Positions 1 through 11,298 of a stretch of DNA of 64,000 nucleotides are shown here, piece by piece; the first letter of the stretch is position 1, and each line of letters starts with the position of its first letter. Under the pieces are notes generated by a model. It searched no databases, was not told where the DNA came from, and was given only the letters and a program-made list of their open reading frames with translations. Source of the stretch: Rhizobium sp. BK399 (lineage in GTDB: Bacteria; Pseudomonadota; Alphaproteobacteria; Rhizobiales; Rhizobiaceae); assembly GCF_014194695.1 (NCBI RefSeq), contig NZ_JACIAH010000008.1, positions 230,845 through 294,844 of the forward strand. Direction: 5' to 3'. A program made the position numbers and the translations under genes.

Positions 1-1
1 G

Positions 2-2092
<2,091 letters not shown>

Positions 2093-2208
2093 TCGACCGT
2101 CCCTGCCTGCCGGGTTCGACACCGTGGCCGTTCATACGATCATTCGATCGTCATCGGCGCCCCCTATTCGCGGAGACACGAAAATCGGACTGGGAAAATG
2201 AGCGCTCA

Positions 2209-2223
2209 TGAAAATTAATTTCA
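2209..2223. promoter_or_regulatory. Palindromic operator candidate (TGAAA-N5-TTTCA)
   Basis: TGAAAATTAATTTCA has perfect five-base arms around an AT-rich centre. It lies about 95 bases upstream of the oxidoreductase/importer operon. The arms resemble the GAAA...TTTC half-sites commonly bound by RpiR-family proteins. An RpiR gene lies 9.5 kb downstream, and similar palindromes occur in front of its own transcription unit. Assignment to that regulator is inference. Confidence 0.45.
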
Positions 2224-2281
2224 TATAGCCAACTTTTTATGGGATTCGAGTTGACGGGTTCGAATTTTTGTCCCAACCTGA

Positions 2282-2296
2282 CGAAAATAAATTACG
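2282..2296. promoter_or_regulatory. Second GAAAAT-type operator candidate before importer operon
   Basis: CGAAAATAAATTACG lies 22 bases before the start of the oxidoreductase gene. It closely resembles CGAAAATAATTTG, found just upstream of ridA at 11299-11311. The shared core CGAAAATAA suggests a common regulator for both transcription units. Confidence 0.4.
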
Positions 2297-2317
2297 CGTT
2301 GGGAACGAGATAACAGC

Positions 2318-3475
2318 ATGAAAGTTGGAATTATCGGGCTAGGATTCCGGCTCGGCTACCTTGGCCATGTCTTCACCGCAGTGGATGAAAGCTTCGAGAT
2401 CGTCGGTTACGTCGACCCCGATCCAGCAGGCCTGCCTGGTCTCGCCGAACAGGGCATTTCCGCAGGAACGGCCTACGCGTCTGCGGAAGAGCTCATCGCC
2501 AACGAGACGCTTGACCTTCTGATGATTGGCTCGCCCAATCACATGCATCTCGACCACATCAGGCTGGGCCTGGAGAAAGGTCTGAAGGTTTTCTGCGAAA
2601 AGCCAATCGTAACGACGATTGCCGAAAGCATTGAACTGGCACGACTGATGGCGAAGTTTGGTCATGAGCGGCTGATGGTCGGTCTCGTTCTGCGTTACTC
2701 TCCGCTGTACAAGGATCTCCGCGCGATCCAGGCGTCAGGCAAGCTTGGGCAAATTGTCTCGATCGAGGCTGCGGAACATATCGAGCCTTACCACGGTGCG
2801 TTTTTCATGCGCGACTGGCGCCGCTATGAGCGCTATTCGGGTAGTTTCATGCTGGAGAAATGCTGCCACGACCTCGATCTTTATAACGGTGTCGTCGGCG
2901 CGCGTCCCGAGCGTGTTGCAAGCTTTGGCGGTCGTAAGAGCTTCATCCCCGCAAATGACCCCGTGCGCGAAGGTATCAACGACGTCGAACTGTTTCATCG
3001 CAAGCCGAGTGGCTGGATGGGGTCCGACAAGGTGTTCGACAGTGACGCCGACATCATCGACTATCAGGTGGCAATCGTCGAATACGCCAACGGCGTTGGA
3101 ATGAACTTCCACACCAATCTCAACGTTCCAGACCAGTTCCGTCGCTTTGCCATTATGGGATCACGCGGCATGGCCGAGGGCGATTTCGTCCGAGGCTATC
3201 TCGATGTTCATGAGCAGCTGACAGGCAAGAAGGTTGTCGAGAACAAATACGTCGCGACAGAGCTTTCGCAGCACTACGGTGCCGACGAGCAGATGGCGGC
3301 AGATTTGCTCGACAGCGTGCGTACCGGTACCGAACTTCCAGTTTCGACGCTCAATGCCCTCGAGGCCGGCATCCTGGCCCTATCGATGGACGAGGCAAGG
3401 ATGAAGAAGGCGGTTATCGATCTGCGCCCGATTTGGGACAGGTTCGACGAAGCCCTGCACGCAAGAGCGGCTTGA
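2318..3475 (+). CDS. Gfo/Idh/MocA family oxidoreductase
   Basis: Predicted NAD(P)-dependent sugar or cyclitol dehydrogenase of 385 residues, within the usual family range. The N-terminal Rossmann domain opens with MKVGIIGLGFRLGYLG, and the family motif CEKPI (ending FCEKPIVTT near residue 96) carries the conserved Lys-Pro that positions cofactor and substrate. The C-terminal alpha/beta domain has the family-type HDLDLYNGV segment. It is the first gene of an operon: the permease gene starts 12 bases after its stop, and ABC importer genes follow. It probably oxidises the imported sugar or a derivative. The exact substrate cannot be told from sequence. Two GAAAA-type palindromes sit in its promoter region. 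Confidence 0.88.
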   Translation: MKVGIIGLGFRLGYLGHVFTAVDESFEIVGYVDPDPAGLPGLAEQGISAGTAYASAEELIANETLDLLMIGSPNHMHLDHIRLGLEKGLKVFCEKPIVTTIAESIELARLMAKFGHERLMVGLVLRYSPLYKDLRAIQASGKLGQIVSIEAAEHIEPYHGAFFMRDWRRYERYSGSFMLEKCCHDLDLYNGVVGARPERVASFGGRKSFIPANDPVREGINDVELFHRKPSGWMGSDKVFDSDADIIDYQVAIVEYANGVGMNFHTNLNVPDQFRRFAIMGSRGMAEGDFVRGYLDVHEQLTGKKVVENKYVATELSQHYGADEQMAADLLDSVRTGTELPVSTLNALEAGILALSMDEARMKKAVIDLRPIWDRFDEALHARAA

Positions 3476-3487
3476 GAGGGCGGCAAG

Positions 3488-4372
3488 ATGAGCGTCCAAC
3501 GCAACGCAGTCATCTTTGCCTGGATCCTTCTCCTTCCGGCAGTCCTCTATGTCGCTGTGATCGTCGCGTATCCCCTGGTCGACACGTTCATCCTCTCCTT
3601 CACCGATGCGTCGCTGAAGAAGACGACGAATTGGGTCGGCTGGGTGAACTACAGTAAGATCTTCAACGCTACCTTCGCCGAAGTCATCGTTCGCACCTTC
3701 ATCTGGACGTTCTTTTCTGTCTCCATCAAGATGATTATCGGTGTCTTCGGGGCGACGATGCTGAATTCCGCGGTCCCCGGCAGGGCGCTCTTCCGCGTGC
3801 TGACGATGCCGCCATGGATTGTCCCAATGGCGATCGGCATCTTCATGTGGGGCTGGATGTACAACGGCCAGTTCGGAATGATTTCCGGCATGCTGCAGCG
3901 TTTTGGCCTTGTGGACGCGCCGGTCGCGTTTCTCGCACAGGGGTCCACGGCGTTCTGGGCGACGATCATCACCGACGTCTGGATCGGCGTTCCGCTGGTC
4001 ACGCTTTATATGCTCGCGGCCATGCAGGCGATTCCGCAGGACCTCTACGAGGCTGCCTGGACCGACGGGGCCGGCCGCTTCTATCGCTTTCGGCGCATTA
4101 CCCTCCCGCTGATCGTCCCTTCGATGATCACCATGTCGATGCTGTCACTGATCGCGACCTTCAATTCCTTCGACATCATCTGGATCCTGACGCGTGGCGG
4201 ACCGAGCGGCGAAACGACGACGATGATCATCGACACTTATAAAACCGCAATCGGCTCGAACAAATACGGCGAAGGCGCCGCGCGCGCCGTGCTGATCTGC
4301 ATCTTCCTGTCGATCTTCTGCGTCTGCTATTTCCGCGTGACCAGTCGCCTTACGTCCGGAGACAAGCGATGA
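3488..4372 (+). CDS. Sugar ABC transporter permease (MalF-like, CUT1)
   Basis: Inner-membrane subunit of a CUT1-type carbohydrate importer, 294 residues with about six hydrophobic segments. The first spans roughly residues 9-31. The EAA loop, which contacts the ATPase, reads YEAAWTDGAGRFYRFRRITLP near residue 190. It lies 12 bases after the dehydrogenase and overlaps the second permease by four bases (ATGA), so the two are probably translationally coupled. A purine-rich ribosome site (GAGGGCGGCAAG) precedes the ATG. Family and role are clear; the transported sugar is not. Confidence 0.9.
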   Translation: MSVQRNAVIFAWILLLPAVLYVAVIVAYPLVDTFILSFTDASLKKTTNWVGWVNYSKIFNATFAEVIVRTFIWTFFSVSIKMIIGVFGATMLNSAVPGRALFRVLTMPPWIVPMAIGIFMWGWMYNGQFGMISGMLQRFGLVDAPVAFLAQGSTAFWATIITDVWIGVPLVTLYMLAAMQAIPQDLYEAAWTDGAGRFYRFRRITLPLIVPSMITMSMLSLIATFNSFDIIWILTRGGPSGETTTMIIDTYKTAIGSNKYGEGAARAVLICIFLSIFCVCYFRVTSRLTSGDKR

Positions 4373-5229
4373 AACAGCCACATCTGCTGATCCATCGGTA
4401 CAAATGGTATGAAATCATCGGCATCTATGCCGGCATCCTCATTTTCCTTACCTTCGTGCTCGCGCCCTTTGTCGAGGGCTTCCTGGTATCGCTTAAGCCG
4501 CTCAGTCAGCTCTTTTCATCACCCTATCGCTTCATCCCGGAAAACGGTTCCTTCGAGGCCTATCGGACTATGTGGATTAGCGTGCCGGGCTTTGCGCGCT
4601 ACATCTTCAATTCCTTCTTCATCTCGACCATCGTCACCGCTGTCGTCCTAGTGCTGGTGATCCCTGCCTCCTACGCGTTCGCGCGGTTTGAATTCAAGGG
4701 CGCCGGGCTGCTGCTCGGTGCGTTTCTGGCCGTCAACATGTTTTCGGGCGCAGTACTGCTCATCCCGCTGTTCCGGCTGATGCGCACGCTCGGCCTGCTC
4801 AACACCTATTTCGCAATCATGGTTCCGGGTGTTGCCTTCCTGATCCCGTCGGCGATCTGGCTGTTGAGAACCTACATGATGCGCATCCCGCGGGAGTTGG
4901 ACGAAGCCGCCTTCGTTGACGGTGCCAGCCACTTCTATACGCTCCGCCGCGTCATCCTGCCGATCGCCATGCCCGGCATCATGGTGGTTGCAATCACCAC
5001 CTTCATCGGCTCTTATGCCCAGCAGTTCATCTTCGCGCTCACCTTCAATTCCAAGACCGAATTTGCGCCGTTACCGGTCGGCCTCTTCGCCTATTTCGGT
5101 CGCCAGGAAGTGGTCTGGAATGAACTGATGGCTGCAAGTTTCGTCGGCATCGCGCCGGCCATGATCGTGATTTTCTTTCTTCAACGGTATCTCGTCAGCG
5201 GGCTGACCGCGGGCGCGGTGAAACAGTAA
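4369..5229 (+). CDS. Sugar ABC transporter permease (MalG-like, CUT1)
   Basis: Second membrane subunit of the importer, 286 residues with six predicted membrane segments. Its EAA loop reads LDEAAFVDGASHFYTLRRVI near residue 180, the standard MalG-type coupling helix. Its start overlaps the stop of the upstream permease by four bases. The two permeases should form the heterodimeric channel. The substrate-binding protein gene follows after 34 bases. Confidence 0.9.
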   Translation: MKQPHLLIHRYKWYEIIGIYAGILIFLTFVLAPFVEGFLVSLKPLSQLFSSPYRFIPENGSFEAYRTMWISVPGFARYIFNSFFISTIVTAVVLVLVIPASYAFARFEFKGAGLLLGAFLAVNMFSGAVLLIPLFRLMRTLGLLNTYFAIMVPGVAFLIPSAIWLLRTYMMRIPRELDEAAFVDGASHFYTLRRVILPIAMPGIMVVAITTFIGSYAQQFIFALTFNSKTEFAPLPVGLFAYFGRQEVVWNELMAASFVGIAPAMIVIFFLQRYLVSGLTAGAVKQ

Positions 5230-5263
5230 GTCAACCACCAGAGAAAAAACGGGAGCTAACAAA

Positions 5264-6493
5264 GTGACAATTCATTTCAAGACCGGGCTGATGGCCCTTG
5301 CCCTGCTCGGTTCTACCGCGCTCGGCGCCATGACCGCGCAGGCCGCTGACAAGGAGATCAGCTGGATCTACTGCGGCGACAAGATCGATCCGATCCACGA
5401 AAAATACATCAAGGAATGGGAAGGCAAGAACCCGGGTTGGAAGGTCACGCCCGAGGTCGTCGGATGGGAACAGTGCCAGGACAAGGCCACGACGCTTGCC
5501 GCTGCAGGCACGCCGGTCGGAATGGCCTATGTCGGCTCGCGCACACTCAAGGAATTCGCACAGAACGACCTGATCGTTCCGGTCCCGATGACCGACGAGG
5601 AAAAGAAGAGCTACTACCCGAATATCGTCGACACGGTCACCTTCGACAACAATCAGTGGGGCGTGCCGGTCGCCTTCTCGACCAAGGCACTCTACTGGAA
5701 CAAGGACATTTTCAAGCAGGCTGGTCTCGACCCTGAAACCCCGCCGAAGACCTGGGCTGAAGAAATCGCCGACGCCAAGCAGATCAAGGAAAAGACCGGC
5801 ATCGCAGGCTACGGCCTTCCGGCTAAGACCTTCGACAACACGATGCATCAGTTCATGCATTGGGTTTACACCAACAACGGCAAGGTAATCGACGGCGACA
5901 AGATCGTCATCGACAGCCCGGAAGTGCTGGCAGCGCTCCAGGCCTACAAGGACATCACGCCCTACTCCGTCGAAGGCGCGACCGCCTACGAGCAGAACGA
6001 GATCCGTGCCATCTTCCTCGACGGCAAGGTCGGCATGATCCAGGCAGGCTCGGGTGCTGCTGCCCGCCTGAAGGACACCAAGATCAACTGGGGCGTGGCA
6101 CCGCTGCCGCTTGGCCCTTCCGCCAAGGGCGAAGGTACACTGCTCATCACCGACAGCTTGGCCGTCTTCAAGGGGACGGGCGTGGAAGACAAGGCGATCG
6201 AATTCGCCAAGTTCATTACCTCGCCGGGCCCCCAGGGAGAATATGAGCTTCAGGGCGGCGCCGGCCTCACGCCTTTGCGTCCGTCGCCGAAGGTCGATGA
6301 ATTCGTCAAGGCAGATCCGTCCTGGAAGCCGTTTATCGACGGCATCGCCTTCGGTGGTCCCGAGCCGCTCTTTACGGATTACAAGGGCTTCCAGAACTCG
6401 ATGATCGAAATGGTCCAGTCCGTCGTGACGGGCAAGGCCCAGCCGGCCGATGCCCTCAAGAAGGCTGCTGGCGAGATCGAAGCGTTCAAGTAA
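5264..6493 (+). CDS. Sugar ABC transporter substrate-binding protein
   Basis: Extracytoplasmic binding protein of 409 residues, family 1 (MalE/UgpB-like). It starts with GTG, supported by GGGAG eight bases upstream. The N-terminus is a classical Sec signal peptide: HFKTGL, then a hydrophobic core of about 12 residues, with cleavage probably after AQA, giving mature ADKEISWIYCG. The segment TLKEFAQNDLIVPVP and the later tryptophan-rich regions fit the bilobed solute-binding fold. It captures the sugar ligand and delivers it to the two upstream permeases. The ligand is unknown; the hexosaminidase in the neighbouring block suggests an N-acetylhexosamine-containing compound, but that is inference. 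Confidence 0.9.
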   Translation: MTIHFKTGLMALALLGSTALGAMTAQAADKEISWIYCGDKIDPIHEKYIKEWEGKNPGWKVTPEVVGWEQCQDKATTLAAAGTPVGMAYVGSRTLKEFAQNDLIVPVPMTDEEKKSYYPNIVDTVTFDNNQWGVPVAFSTKALYWNKDIFKQAGLDPETPPKTWAEEIADAKQIKEKTGIAGYGLPAKTFDNTMHQFMHWVYTNNGKVIDGDKIVIDSPEVLAALQAYKDITPYSVEGATAYEQNEIRAIFLDGKVGMIQAGSGAAARLKDTKINWGVAPLPLGPSAKGEGTLLITDSLAVFKGTGVEDKAIEFAKFITSPGPQGEYELQGGAGLTPLRPSPKVDEFVKADPSWKPFIDGIAFGGPEPLFTDYKGFQNSMIEMVQSVVTGKAQPADALKKAAGEIEAFK

Positions 6494-6575
6494 GCCTTTG
6501 TCGGGATCGCGGGCGCAACAACCGCGATCCCCCTTACAGTATGCATGCTGCAGGCGCGGCAACCGGAGACAGGTT

Positions 6576-7712
6576 TTGGGACAGCTTCTTCTCAACAATG
6601 TTCAGAAGTTCTATGGCGACTTCGAGGTTCTCAAGGGCATTCAGCTCGAGGTGAAGAACGGCGAGTTCGTGGTCTTCGTCGGGCCGTCTGGCTGCGGCAA
6701 GTCGACGTTGCTGCGCATGATCGCCGGTCTGGACGCGACCTCCGGCGGCGACATCGTCATCGGCGGGCTCCGAGTGAACGACCTGCCGCCGGTCAAGCGC
6801 GGCATTGCAATGGTGTTCCAATCCTACGCCCTTTATCCGCACATGTCGGTTTTCGAGAACATCGCATTCCCACTGCGCGTGGAAAAGATGGAAGAGGAAA
6901 AGCTCAAGGCCAAAGTCGAGCACGCCGCACGCATTCTCCATCTTGACCAGAGGCTGCAGCAGAAGCCGGGGATGCTTTCCGGCGGCCAGCGCCAGCGCGT
7001 GGCGATCGGCCGAGCGATCGTGCGCGAACCGAAGATCTTCCTGTTCGACGAGCCGCTTTCTAACCTCGACGCGGCGCTACGCGCCGACATGCGCATCGAG
7101 CTTGCCAAGCTGCATCGCCAGCTGAAGGCGACGATGATCTACGTCACCCATGACCAGATCGAGGCGATGACCATGGCAGACCGGATCGTAGTGCTCAACG
7201 CCGGGGAGATTGCCCAGACCGGCGCGCCGCTGGAACTCTACCACAAACCGGCGAATATCTTCGTCGCGAGCTTCATCGGCAATCCAAAGATGAACTTCCT
7301 GCCGGTTACCTGTAGCGCAGTCAGTGAAGCCGGCGTGGAGATCGATTATCAGGGGCAGAAAGCTACCATCCCAGTGACGCCGCGGCAGGGCGCTGTTGGC
7401 AAGACGCTGACGCTGGGCGTGCGCCCCGAGCACATCCAGATTGGATCAGGTGACATCCAGATCAGAGTTGCACCTACGGTCATCGAACGACTTGGCGCAC
7501 AGACAGTTGCCTATGCATCGCTTGACGGTGAAGGCGAGAATTTCTGCGCGACGCTGCCGGGCGGTGCTGCCGTTCGGCCGGATCAGCCTCTGTTGGCCGG
7601 GATTAACGTTGTCGACTGCCATCTGTTCGACGACAAGGGGATATCATTCGAGCGCCATGTCGAACTGACAGATATCGACGTGAATTTGCTCAACCCCACC
7701 GCGGCTGCCTGA
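6576..7712 (+). CDS. Sugar ABC transporter ATP-binding protein (UgpC/MsmX type)
   Basis: ATPase of the CUT1 importer, 378 residues from the TTG chosen here. That TTG (protein MGQLLLNNVQKFYG) has GGAGA six bases upstream. The frame is also open further upstream, but that extension overlaps the binding-protein gene and has no family similarity. Walker A is GPSGCGKST, the signature is LSGGQRQR and Walker B is IFLFDEPLSNLDA. The C-terminal third is the TOBE/MalK-type regulatory domain with GVRPEHI. It completes an importer with two permeases and a binding protein in one operon. The next gene is convergent, 25 bases after the stop. I see no clear intrinsic terminator. Confidence 0.9.
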   Translation: MGQLLLNNVQKFYGDFEVLKGIQLEVKNGEFVVFVGPSGCGKSTLLRMIAGLDATSGGDIVIGGLRVNDLPPVKRGIAMVFQSYALYPHMSVFENIAFPLRVEKMEEEKLKAKVEHAARILHLDQRLQQKPGMLSGGQRQRVAIGRAIVREPKIFLFDEPLSNLDAALRADMRIELAKLHRQLKATMIYVTHDQIEAMTMADRIVVLNAGEIAQTGAPLELYHKPANIFVASFIGNPKMNFLPVTCSAVSEAGVEIDYQGQKATIPVTPRQGAVGKTLTLGVRPEHIQIGSGDIQIRVAPTVIERLGAQTVAYASLDGEGENFCATLPGGAAVRPDQPLLAGINVVDCHLFDDKGISFERHVELTDIDVNLLNPTAAA

Positions 7713-7737
7713 TCAGCCGACCCGGGGAGCGCCGCCC

Positions 7738-8034
7738 TCAGTACAGGGGATAGAAGAGCCTGTTAGCTGGGTAGGAATAGGCGCCACGGTCGAGGATTCC
7801 CAATCTAGACATGCAGTTTCTGAGCGCCGTGACGTGCCAGGGATTGGCTGGATAGGGAGAGCCCCGGTAGTTGGCCTCTGGCTCGCAATAGCGATAAGCC
7901 CGCTCAAACCGCGCCAGAAGCACGGGATCCGAATCCATCCGAACGCCATGAAAGCTTTGCCATTCCGCCGGTGCTTCCGCCGCCGAAATCGCCAACAGAC
8001 TAGCCACTATGCCCAATGCAACGGAGACTCTCAT
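7738..8034 (-). CDS. Small exported protein of unknown function
   Basis: About 98 residues. I do not recognise the family. The chosen ATG is preceded by GGAGG eight bases away and gives a Sec-type signal peptide: MRVSVALGIVASLLAIS, then AAEA and a likely cleavage near APA/EW. A longer in-frame start 24 codons upstream lacks a good ribosome site. The mature part has two cysteines (YCEPEA and RNCMSR) that could form a disulfide, and it is rich in aromatic residues near the C-terminus (YSYPANRLFYPLY). It is convergent with the importer operon and precedes the PLP-enzyme gene on the other side, so it is probably independent of both. Confidence 0.6.
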   Translation of the reverse strand: MRVSVALGIVASLLAISAAEAPAEWQSFHGVRMDSDPVLLARFERAYRYCEPEANYRGSPYPANPWHVTALRNCMSRLGILDRGAYSYPANRLFYPLY

Positions 8035-8129
8035 CGACCTGACCTCCCGCGCGCCTAACGCCGCTGAAAAGAAGATGCTTTTCAATCGCGTAACGTCAAG
8101 AGGCATATGTCAAAGGAAGGCGAGATTCG

Positions 8130-9230
8130 TTACCAGACGAGTCCGCGCGCAGCCACGTCCTCGACACGGGTGACGACGCCGTCGCGGTGAAAGACCATCG
8201 TGTCGAAAAGATTGGATACAACGCATGTGTGGTTGGGGATGATGCGGATCTTGTCGCCGATCTCCGGACGCCTGTCGCCGCATTTCGATAAGTCGATAAC
8301 GCCGTGTTCCTCAGACAATCCAGTGATCACCGCCTCGGGGTAACCGACCACAGTTCCGAAGTCGGAGAAGCCAAGCAGGTCGGAGGTTAGTGCCTTTGAA
8401 CCGGCGTCGATGACGGCACGATCCCCGGTCGGGCGAGACACGACCGTCGCGAGCACGTGCATGGCGCAGTCATCCCAGCTGCAGTGACCGGCGCGAACCA
8501 TGGCCCGATCGTTGTAGATATAGGTTCCGGCACGATGCTCGGTCGCGGCGCTGACGAGATGTGCCTCAAACAGACTCGGCGTGCCGCCATTGCTGACGAT
8601 CGGGCAATCAATTCCCTGCTCCTCGAGAAGCGATAGTGCTTCGCCGAGAAATGCCTGTACCGCCTCGGCAGCCCCGGGCTTCGGATAGTTGAGAAGCCCA
8701 CCGAAAGAGAGGCCGGGGATGCTGTGAATGCGCTTCGCCAAGTCTCTTGCTTCATCGGGCGTCTGGACGCCGCAGCGGCCACCACCGGTATCGCATTCGA
8801 CCAGCACAGTCAGCGGTTTACGGGATGCGAAATAGGCAGACAGGCCATCGACCGTGGCCGTGCTGTCGGCGACTACCTTCAGGTCGGAGATGCGGTCGTT
8901 GAGGGCTGCCAGCTGCTTAAGCTTTTGCGGGCCGAGGATGTTGAAGGTGATCAGGATATCCTGGAAACCAGCCGCTGCGAAGACTTCAGCTTCACTGATC
9001 TTTTGACAGTTGATGCCCTTTGCGCCTGCTGCGATCTGCTCGGCTGCGAGCGCCGGGATCTTGTGGGTCTTGATATGCGGCCGGAAGTTCAGCCCGTGCT
9101 CGTCCATGTAGGCCTGCGTACGGGCGATGTTCGCCGCCAGGCGATCCTCGTCGATGATTGGCCGTGGCGTCGAGAGATCGGCGACCCTGTCGCCTGGCCT
9201 GGCGATGATGGCGAACGGATTTTCCTGCAT
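8130..9230 (-). CDS. D-threonine aldolase-like PLP enzyme (alanine racemase N-terminal fold)
   Basis: Predicted fold-type III pyridoxal-phosphate enzyme of 366 residues, matching the low-specificity D-threonine aldolase / D-serine dehydratase family. The PLP lysine lies in RPHIKTHKIP near residue 55. The C-terminal beta-domain carries the divalent-metal motif of this family, PNHTC (His and Cys near residue 340), followed by VVSNLFD. It should cleave or dehydrate a D-beta-hydroxy amino acid, for example D-threonine to glycine and acetaldehyde. It is the second gene of a leftward block: the M81 gene ends 15 bases upstream of it. Pairing with an M81 protein and RidA suggests catabolism of an unusual amino acid or amide, by inference. 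Confidence 0.85.
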   Translation of the reverse strand: MQENPFAIIARPGDRVADLSTPRPIIDEDRLAANIARTQAYMDEHGLNFRPHIKTHKIPALAAEQIAAGAKGINCQKISEAEVFAAAGFQDILITFNILGPQKLKQLAALNDRISDLKVVADSTATVDGLSAYFASRKPLTVLVECDTGGGRCGVQTPDEARDLAKRIHSIPGLSFGGLLNYPKPGAAEAVQAFLGEALSLLEEQGIDCPIVSNGGTPSLFEAHLVSAATEHRAGTYIYNDRAMVRAGHCSWDDCAMHVLATVVSRPTGDRAVIDAGSKALTSDLLGFSDFGTVVGYPEAVITGLSEEHGVIDLSKCGDRRPEIGDKIRIIPNHTCVVSNLFDTMVFHRDGVVTRVEDVAARGLVW

Positions 9231-9245
9231 ATGACGCGCTCCGTG

Positions 9246-10706
9246 TTAGCGGCCGTGGGGATCGGCGACCATCGGCCAGATGTTCTTCGGCGCGCGACGA
9301 TAGGGCGTCTTGGCCGGATTGTTGGGATAAGGCGTTCCGGCCGAACAGTAAATGATTTCCGCTGCGATCTTGGAGAAGGACGCGTAGAAATGATTGGTCG
9401 ATTTGATCACCAGGATTTTCTTGGATGTCGGATCGATACCCATAACCGAAAAGAGGCTCGGATCGAAGCTCTGGGCGCGCGTCGAGTTCAGGATGATATC
9501 GATGCCGTCGAGTACGATATGCGCCGCATCGCCGAACGGCGCAAAGCTCTCGCCAAAACGCATCTCGGCATTCGCAACGAGCTTTACGACCTTGACGATC
9601 CCGTCCACAGGATTGCCGGTGCCGGGGCCAGACTTGGCGCCGAACCGGAGCGGAATTTCGGCGCCCTCGCCTGCTGCCATACAAATCTGCACTGCCATCG
9701 GGTCCCAGATCGTGCCTATCGCGACACCCTTGGCGCCTCTTTCGATGAGCTCCTGGAGGAGGACGGTGGCATCGCCTGCAGTGCCGCCGCCGGGGTTGTC
9801 CCATACGTCAGCGACGACGACAGGCCACGAGGTTGCTGCCATAGCCTGCGTGACAGCCTCGACCTCGTCGATCTGCGGCATCATGAAAGTGCCACGTTTG
9901 GAAAACAGCTCTAGGCCAAGCTCACGTGCAAGGGCCGCACCTTCCTCCGGCTTGTTGTTGGTGACGACAAGTATCTTCGTACCCATCTCGGGCACATCTC
10001 CGGCCATGAAGCCGTGAACCACGGAGATCGACAGGATATCAGCGTGGTCCTGCTCGATGTGCATGATCTTGTCGACGAAGGAACGCATCGGGTCGCGCGA
10101 GGTGGGATAGACGTCGATCATCCGGCAATCGAACGCGGACATGACGGGGTTCAGGCGCCCTTCCAACGTCTCCACGGCAATCCGCCAGAGATCCTCGGCG
10201 CGGTCGACGAAATCAATGTGCGGGAACTCTTTGAAGTAGACCAAGAAGTCTGCCGCCTTTAGGCGCTTGGCGGTGAGGTGGCTGTGCGGATCGAGCTCGG
10301 CGCAGACGAGGAGCTCTGGCCCGACGATCTCGCGGACACGCGCCAAAATATCGCCCTCGGTGTCCTCGTAGCCGGCGGCGACCATGGCGCCGTGCAGGCC
10401 AAGGATAACGGCGTCGACAGGCATGGCGGCTTCTAGCTGCGCGAGCACCTCGTCGCGTAATCCCTCATAGGCGGAGCGGTTCACCAGCCCGGCCGGGTCC
10501 GCCCAGGCGGCGGTGCCCTCGATCAGTTCCCATCCCTTCTCCGCGCAAACACGACGCCCCACCGTGATCGGTGCCGAGCAGAGCGTTGGCGTTTCCGGAT
10601 GTTGGCCGGGAGGCGCATAAAGCGACGCTTCGAAGGCGCGTCGATCGACGCAGATCGGTGAAAACGTGTTGGTCTCGGTTGCGAGCGCCGCCGTGAAAAT
10701 GCGCAA
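9246..10706 (-). CDS. M81 family metallopeptidase (MlrC-like), copy 1
   Basis: Protein of 486 residues with the two-domain architecture of the MlrC/microcystinase-C family (N-terminal M81 domain and C-terminal MlrC domain). Visible family motifs are the N-terminal TETNTFSP, LHGAMVAAG, the probable metal-site DPHSHLT, and WDNPGGGTAGD in the second half. MlrC hydrolyses linearised microcystin fragments, but most homologues have no demonstrated substrate, so peptidase or amidohydrolase activity is inferred. It lies between an NTF2-like gene and the D-threonine-aldolase-like gene on the same strand. A paralogue occurs 5 kb away in the rightward block, so the cluster has two M81 enzymes. Confidence 0.85.
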   Translation of the reverse strand: MRIFTAALATETNTFSPICVDRRAFEASLYAPPGQHPETPTLCSAPITVGRRVCAEKGWELIEGTAAWADPAGLVNRSAYEGLRDEVLAQLEAAMPVDAVILGLHGAMVAAGYEDTEGDILARVREIVGPELLVCAELDPHSHLTAKRLKAADFLVYFKEFPHIDFVDRAEDLWRIAVETLEGRLNPVMSAFDCRMIDVYPTSRDPMRSFVDKIMHIEQDHADILSISVVHGFMAGDVPEMGTKILVVTNNKPEEGAALARELGLELFSKRGTFMMPQIDEVEAVTQAMAATSWPVVVADVWDNPGGGTAGDATVLLQELIERGAKGVAIGTIWDPMAVQICMAAGEGAEIPLRFGAKSGPGTGNPVDGIVKVVKLVANAEMRFGESFAPFGDAAHIVLDGIDIILNSTRAQSFDPSLFSVMGIDPTSKKILVIKSTNHFYASFSKIAAEIIYCSAGTPYPNNPAKTPYRRAPKNIWPMVADPHGR

Positions 10707-10726
10707 GGGTTCGGCCTTTGTGTTGA

Positions 10727-11221
10727 TCAGCCCATCGGGTTCGGCAGGTAGCCGGTAAAGCCGCAGATCTTCCAGCGGCCTTCATGCAGGCGGCAGTAAT
10801 AAAGTGTCTGCCACTGCATGATATCACGCGTGCCATCAGCCTTGCTGAGGCCGCCATCGAACTTCTTGCGCACCAGCGCCATGTCACCCTCGATCTCTAT
10901 GTCTTCGAGCGTGGTGGTCGTGAAGATGGCCGTGCGGGTGTCTTCGGCAAACGCTTGCGTGGCAAATTCCTCTGCCTGACGCACCCACTCGTCGCGGTAG
11001 GCAGACAGCGTCGGAAACGCAAGCCGCCATTTATCGGGGCTGACTTCTTTCCGTCCATCGATGCCGATGAAGCCTTCCTCGACAAAATCGTGCTCGACCA
11101 TCGACCAGTCGCCAGCAAGGAATGCATCGATGTCGCGAGGGACCAGCATCTCCCAGATCGAATGCCGCGCGACGTCTGAAACGGGAAACGGGTTTTTGAA
11201 AGGATCGCGCATTATCTCCAC
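10727..11221 (-). CDS. NTF2-like/SnoaL-type protein
   Basis: Protein of 164 residues with the pattern of an NTF2-like cone fold: an N-terminal helix (ARHSIWEMLVPRDIDAFLAG), a middle segment, and C-terminal strands ending WQTLYYCRLHEGRWKICGF. Such proteins serve as small-molecule isomerases, dehydratases or binding domains, and no catalytic motif can be assigned here. It is probably the first gene of the leftward block, 20 bases before the M81 gene. Its start faces ridA across a 103-base divergent gap that holds two palindromic operator candidates. Confidence 0.7.
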   Translation of the reverse strand: MEIMRDPFKNPFPVSDVARHSIWEMLVPRDIDAFLAGDWSMVEHDFVEEGFIGIDGRKEVSPDKWRLAFPTLSAYRDEWVRQAEEFATQAFAEDTRTAIFTTTTLEDIEIEGDMALVRKKFDGGLSKADGTRDIMQWQTLYYCRLHEGRWKICGFTGYLPNPMG

Positions 11222-11226
11222 CGGAT

Positions 11227-11240
11227 TGAAATTCTTTTCA
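11227..11240. promoter_or_regulatory. Palindromic operator candidate in the divergent gap
   Basis: TGAAATTCTTTTCA has arms TGAAA/TTTCA, as at 2209-2223, but with a four-base instead of five-base centre. It sits directly upstream of the NTF2-like gene's start codon. It is a candidate site for the RpiR regulator encoded downstream. Confidence 0.4.
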
Positions 11241-11298
11241 TCAATGGCGTTTTTCGCTGGTCAAATTCGGCTTTCTATGGTCACTTGTCAACTTAATA

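Noticed and set aside
6450..6575. Extended N-terminus for the UgpC-type ATPase
   Set aside because: It overlaps the binding-protein gene, has no similarity to ABC ATPases, and the TTG at 6576 has a good ribosome site.
5231..6598. Leftward open frame opposite the sugar-binding protein
   Set aside because: Shadow of a gene with a signal peptide and correct operon position.
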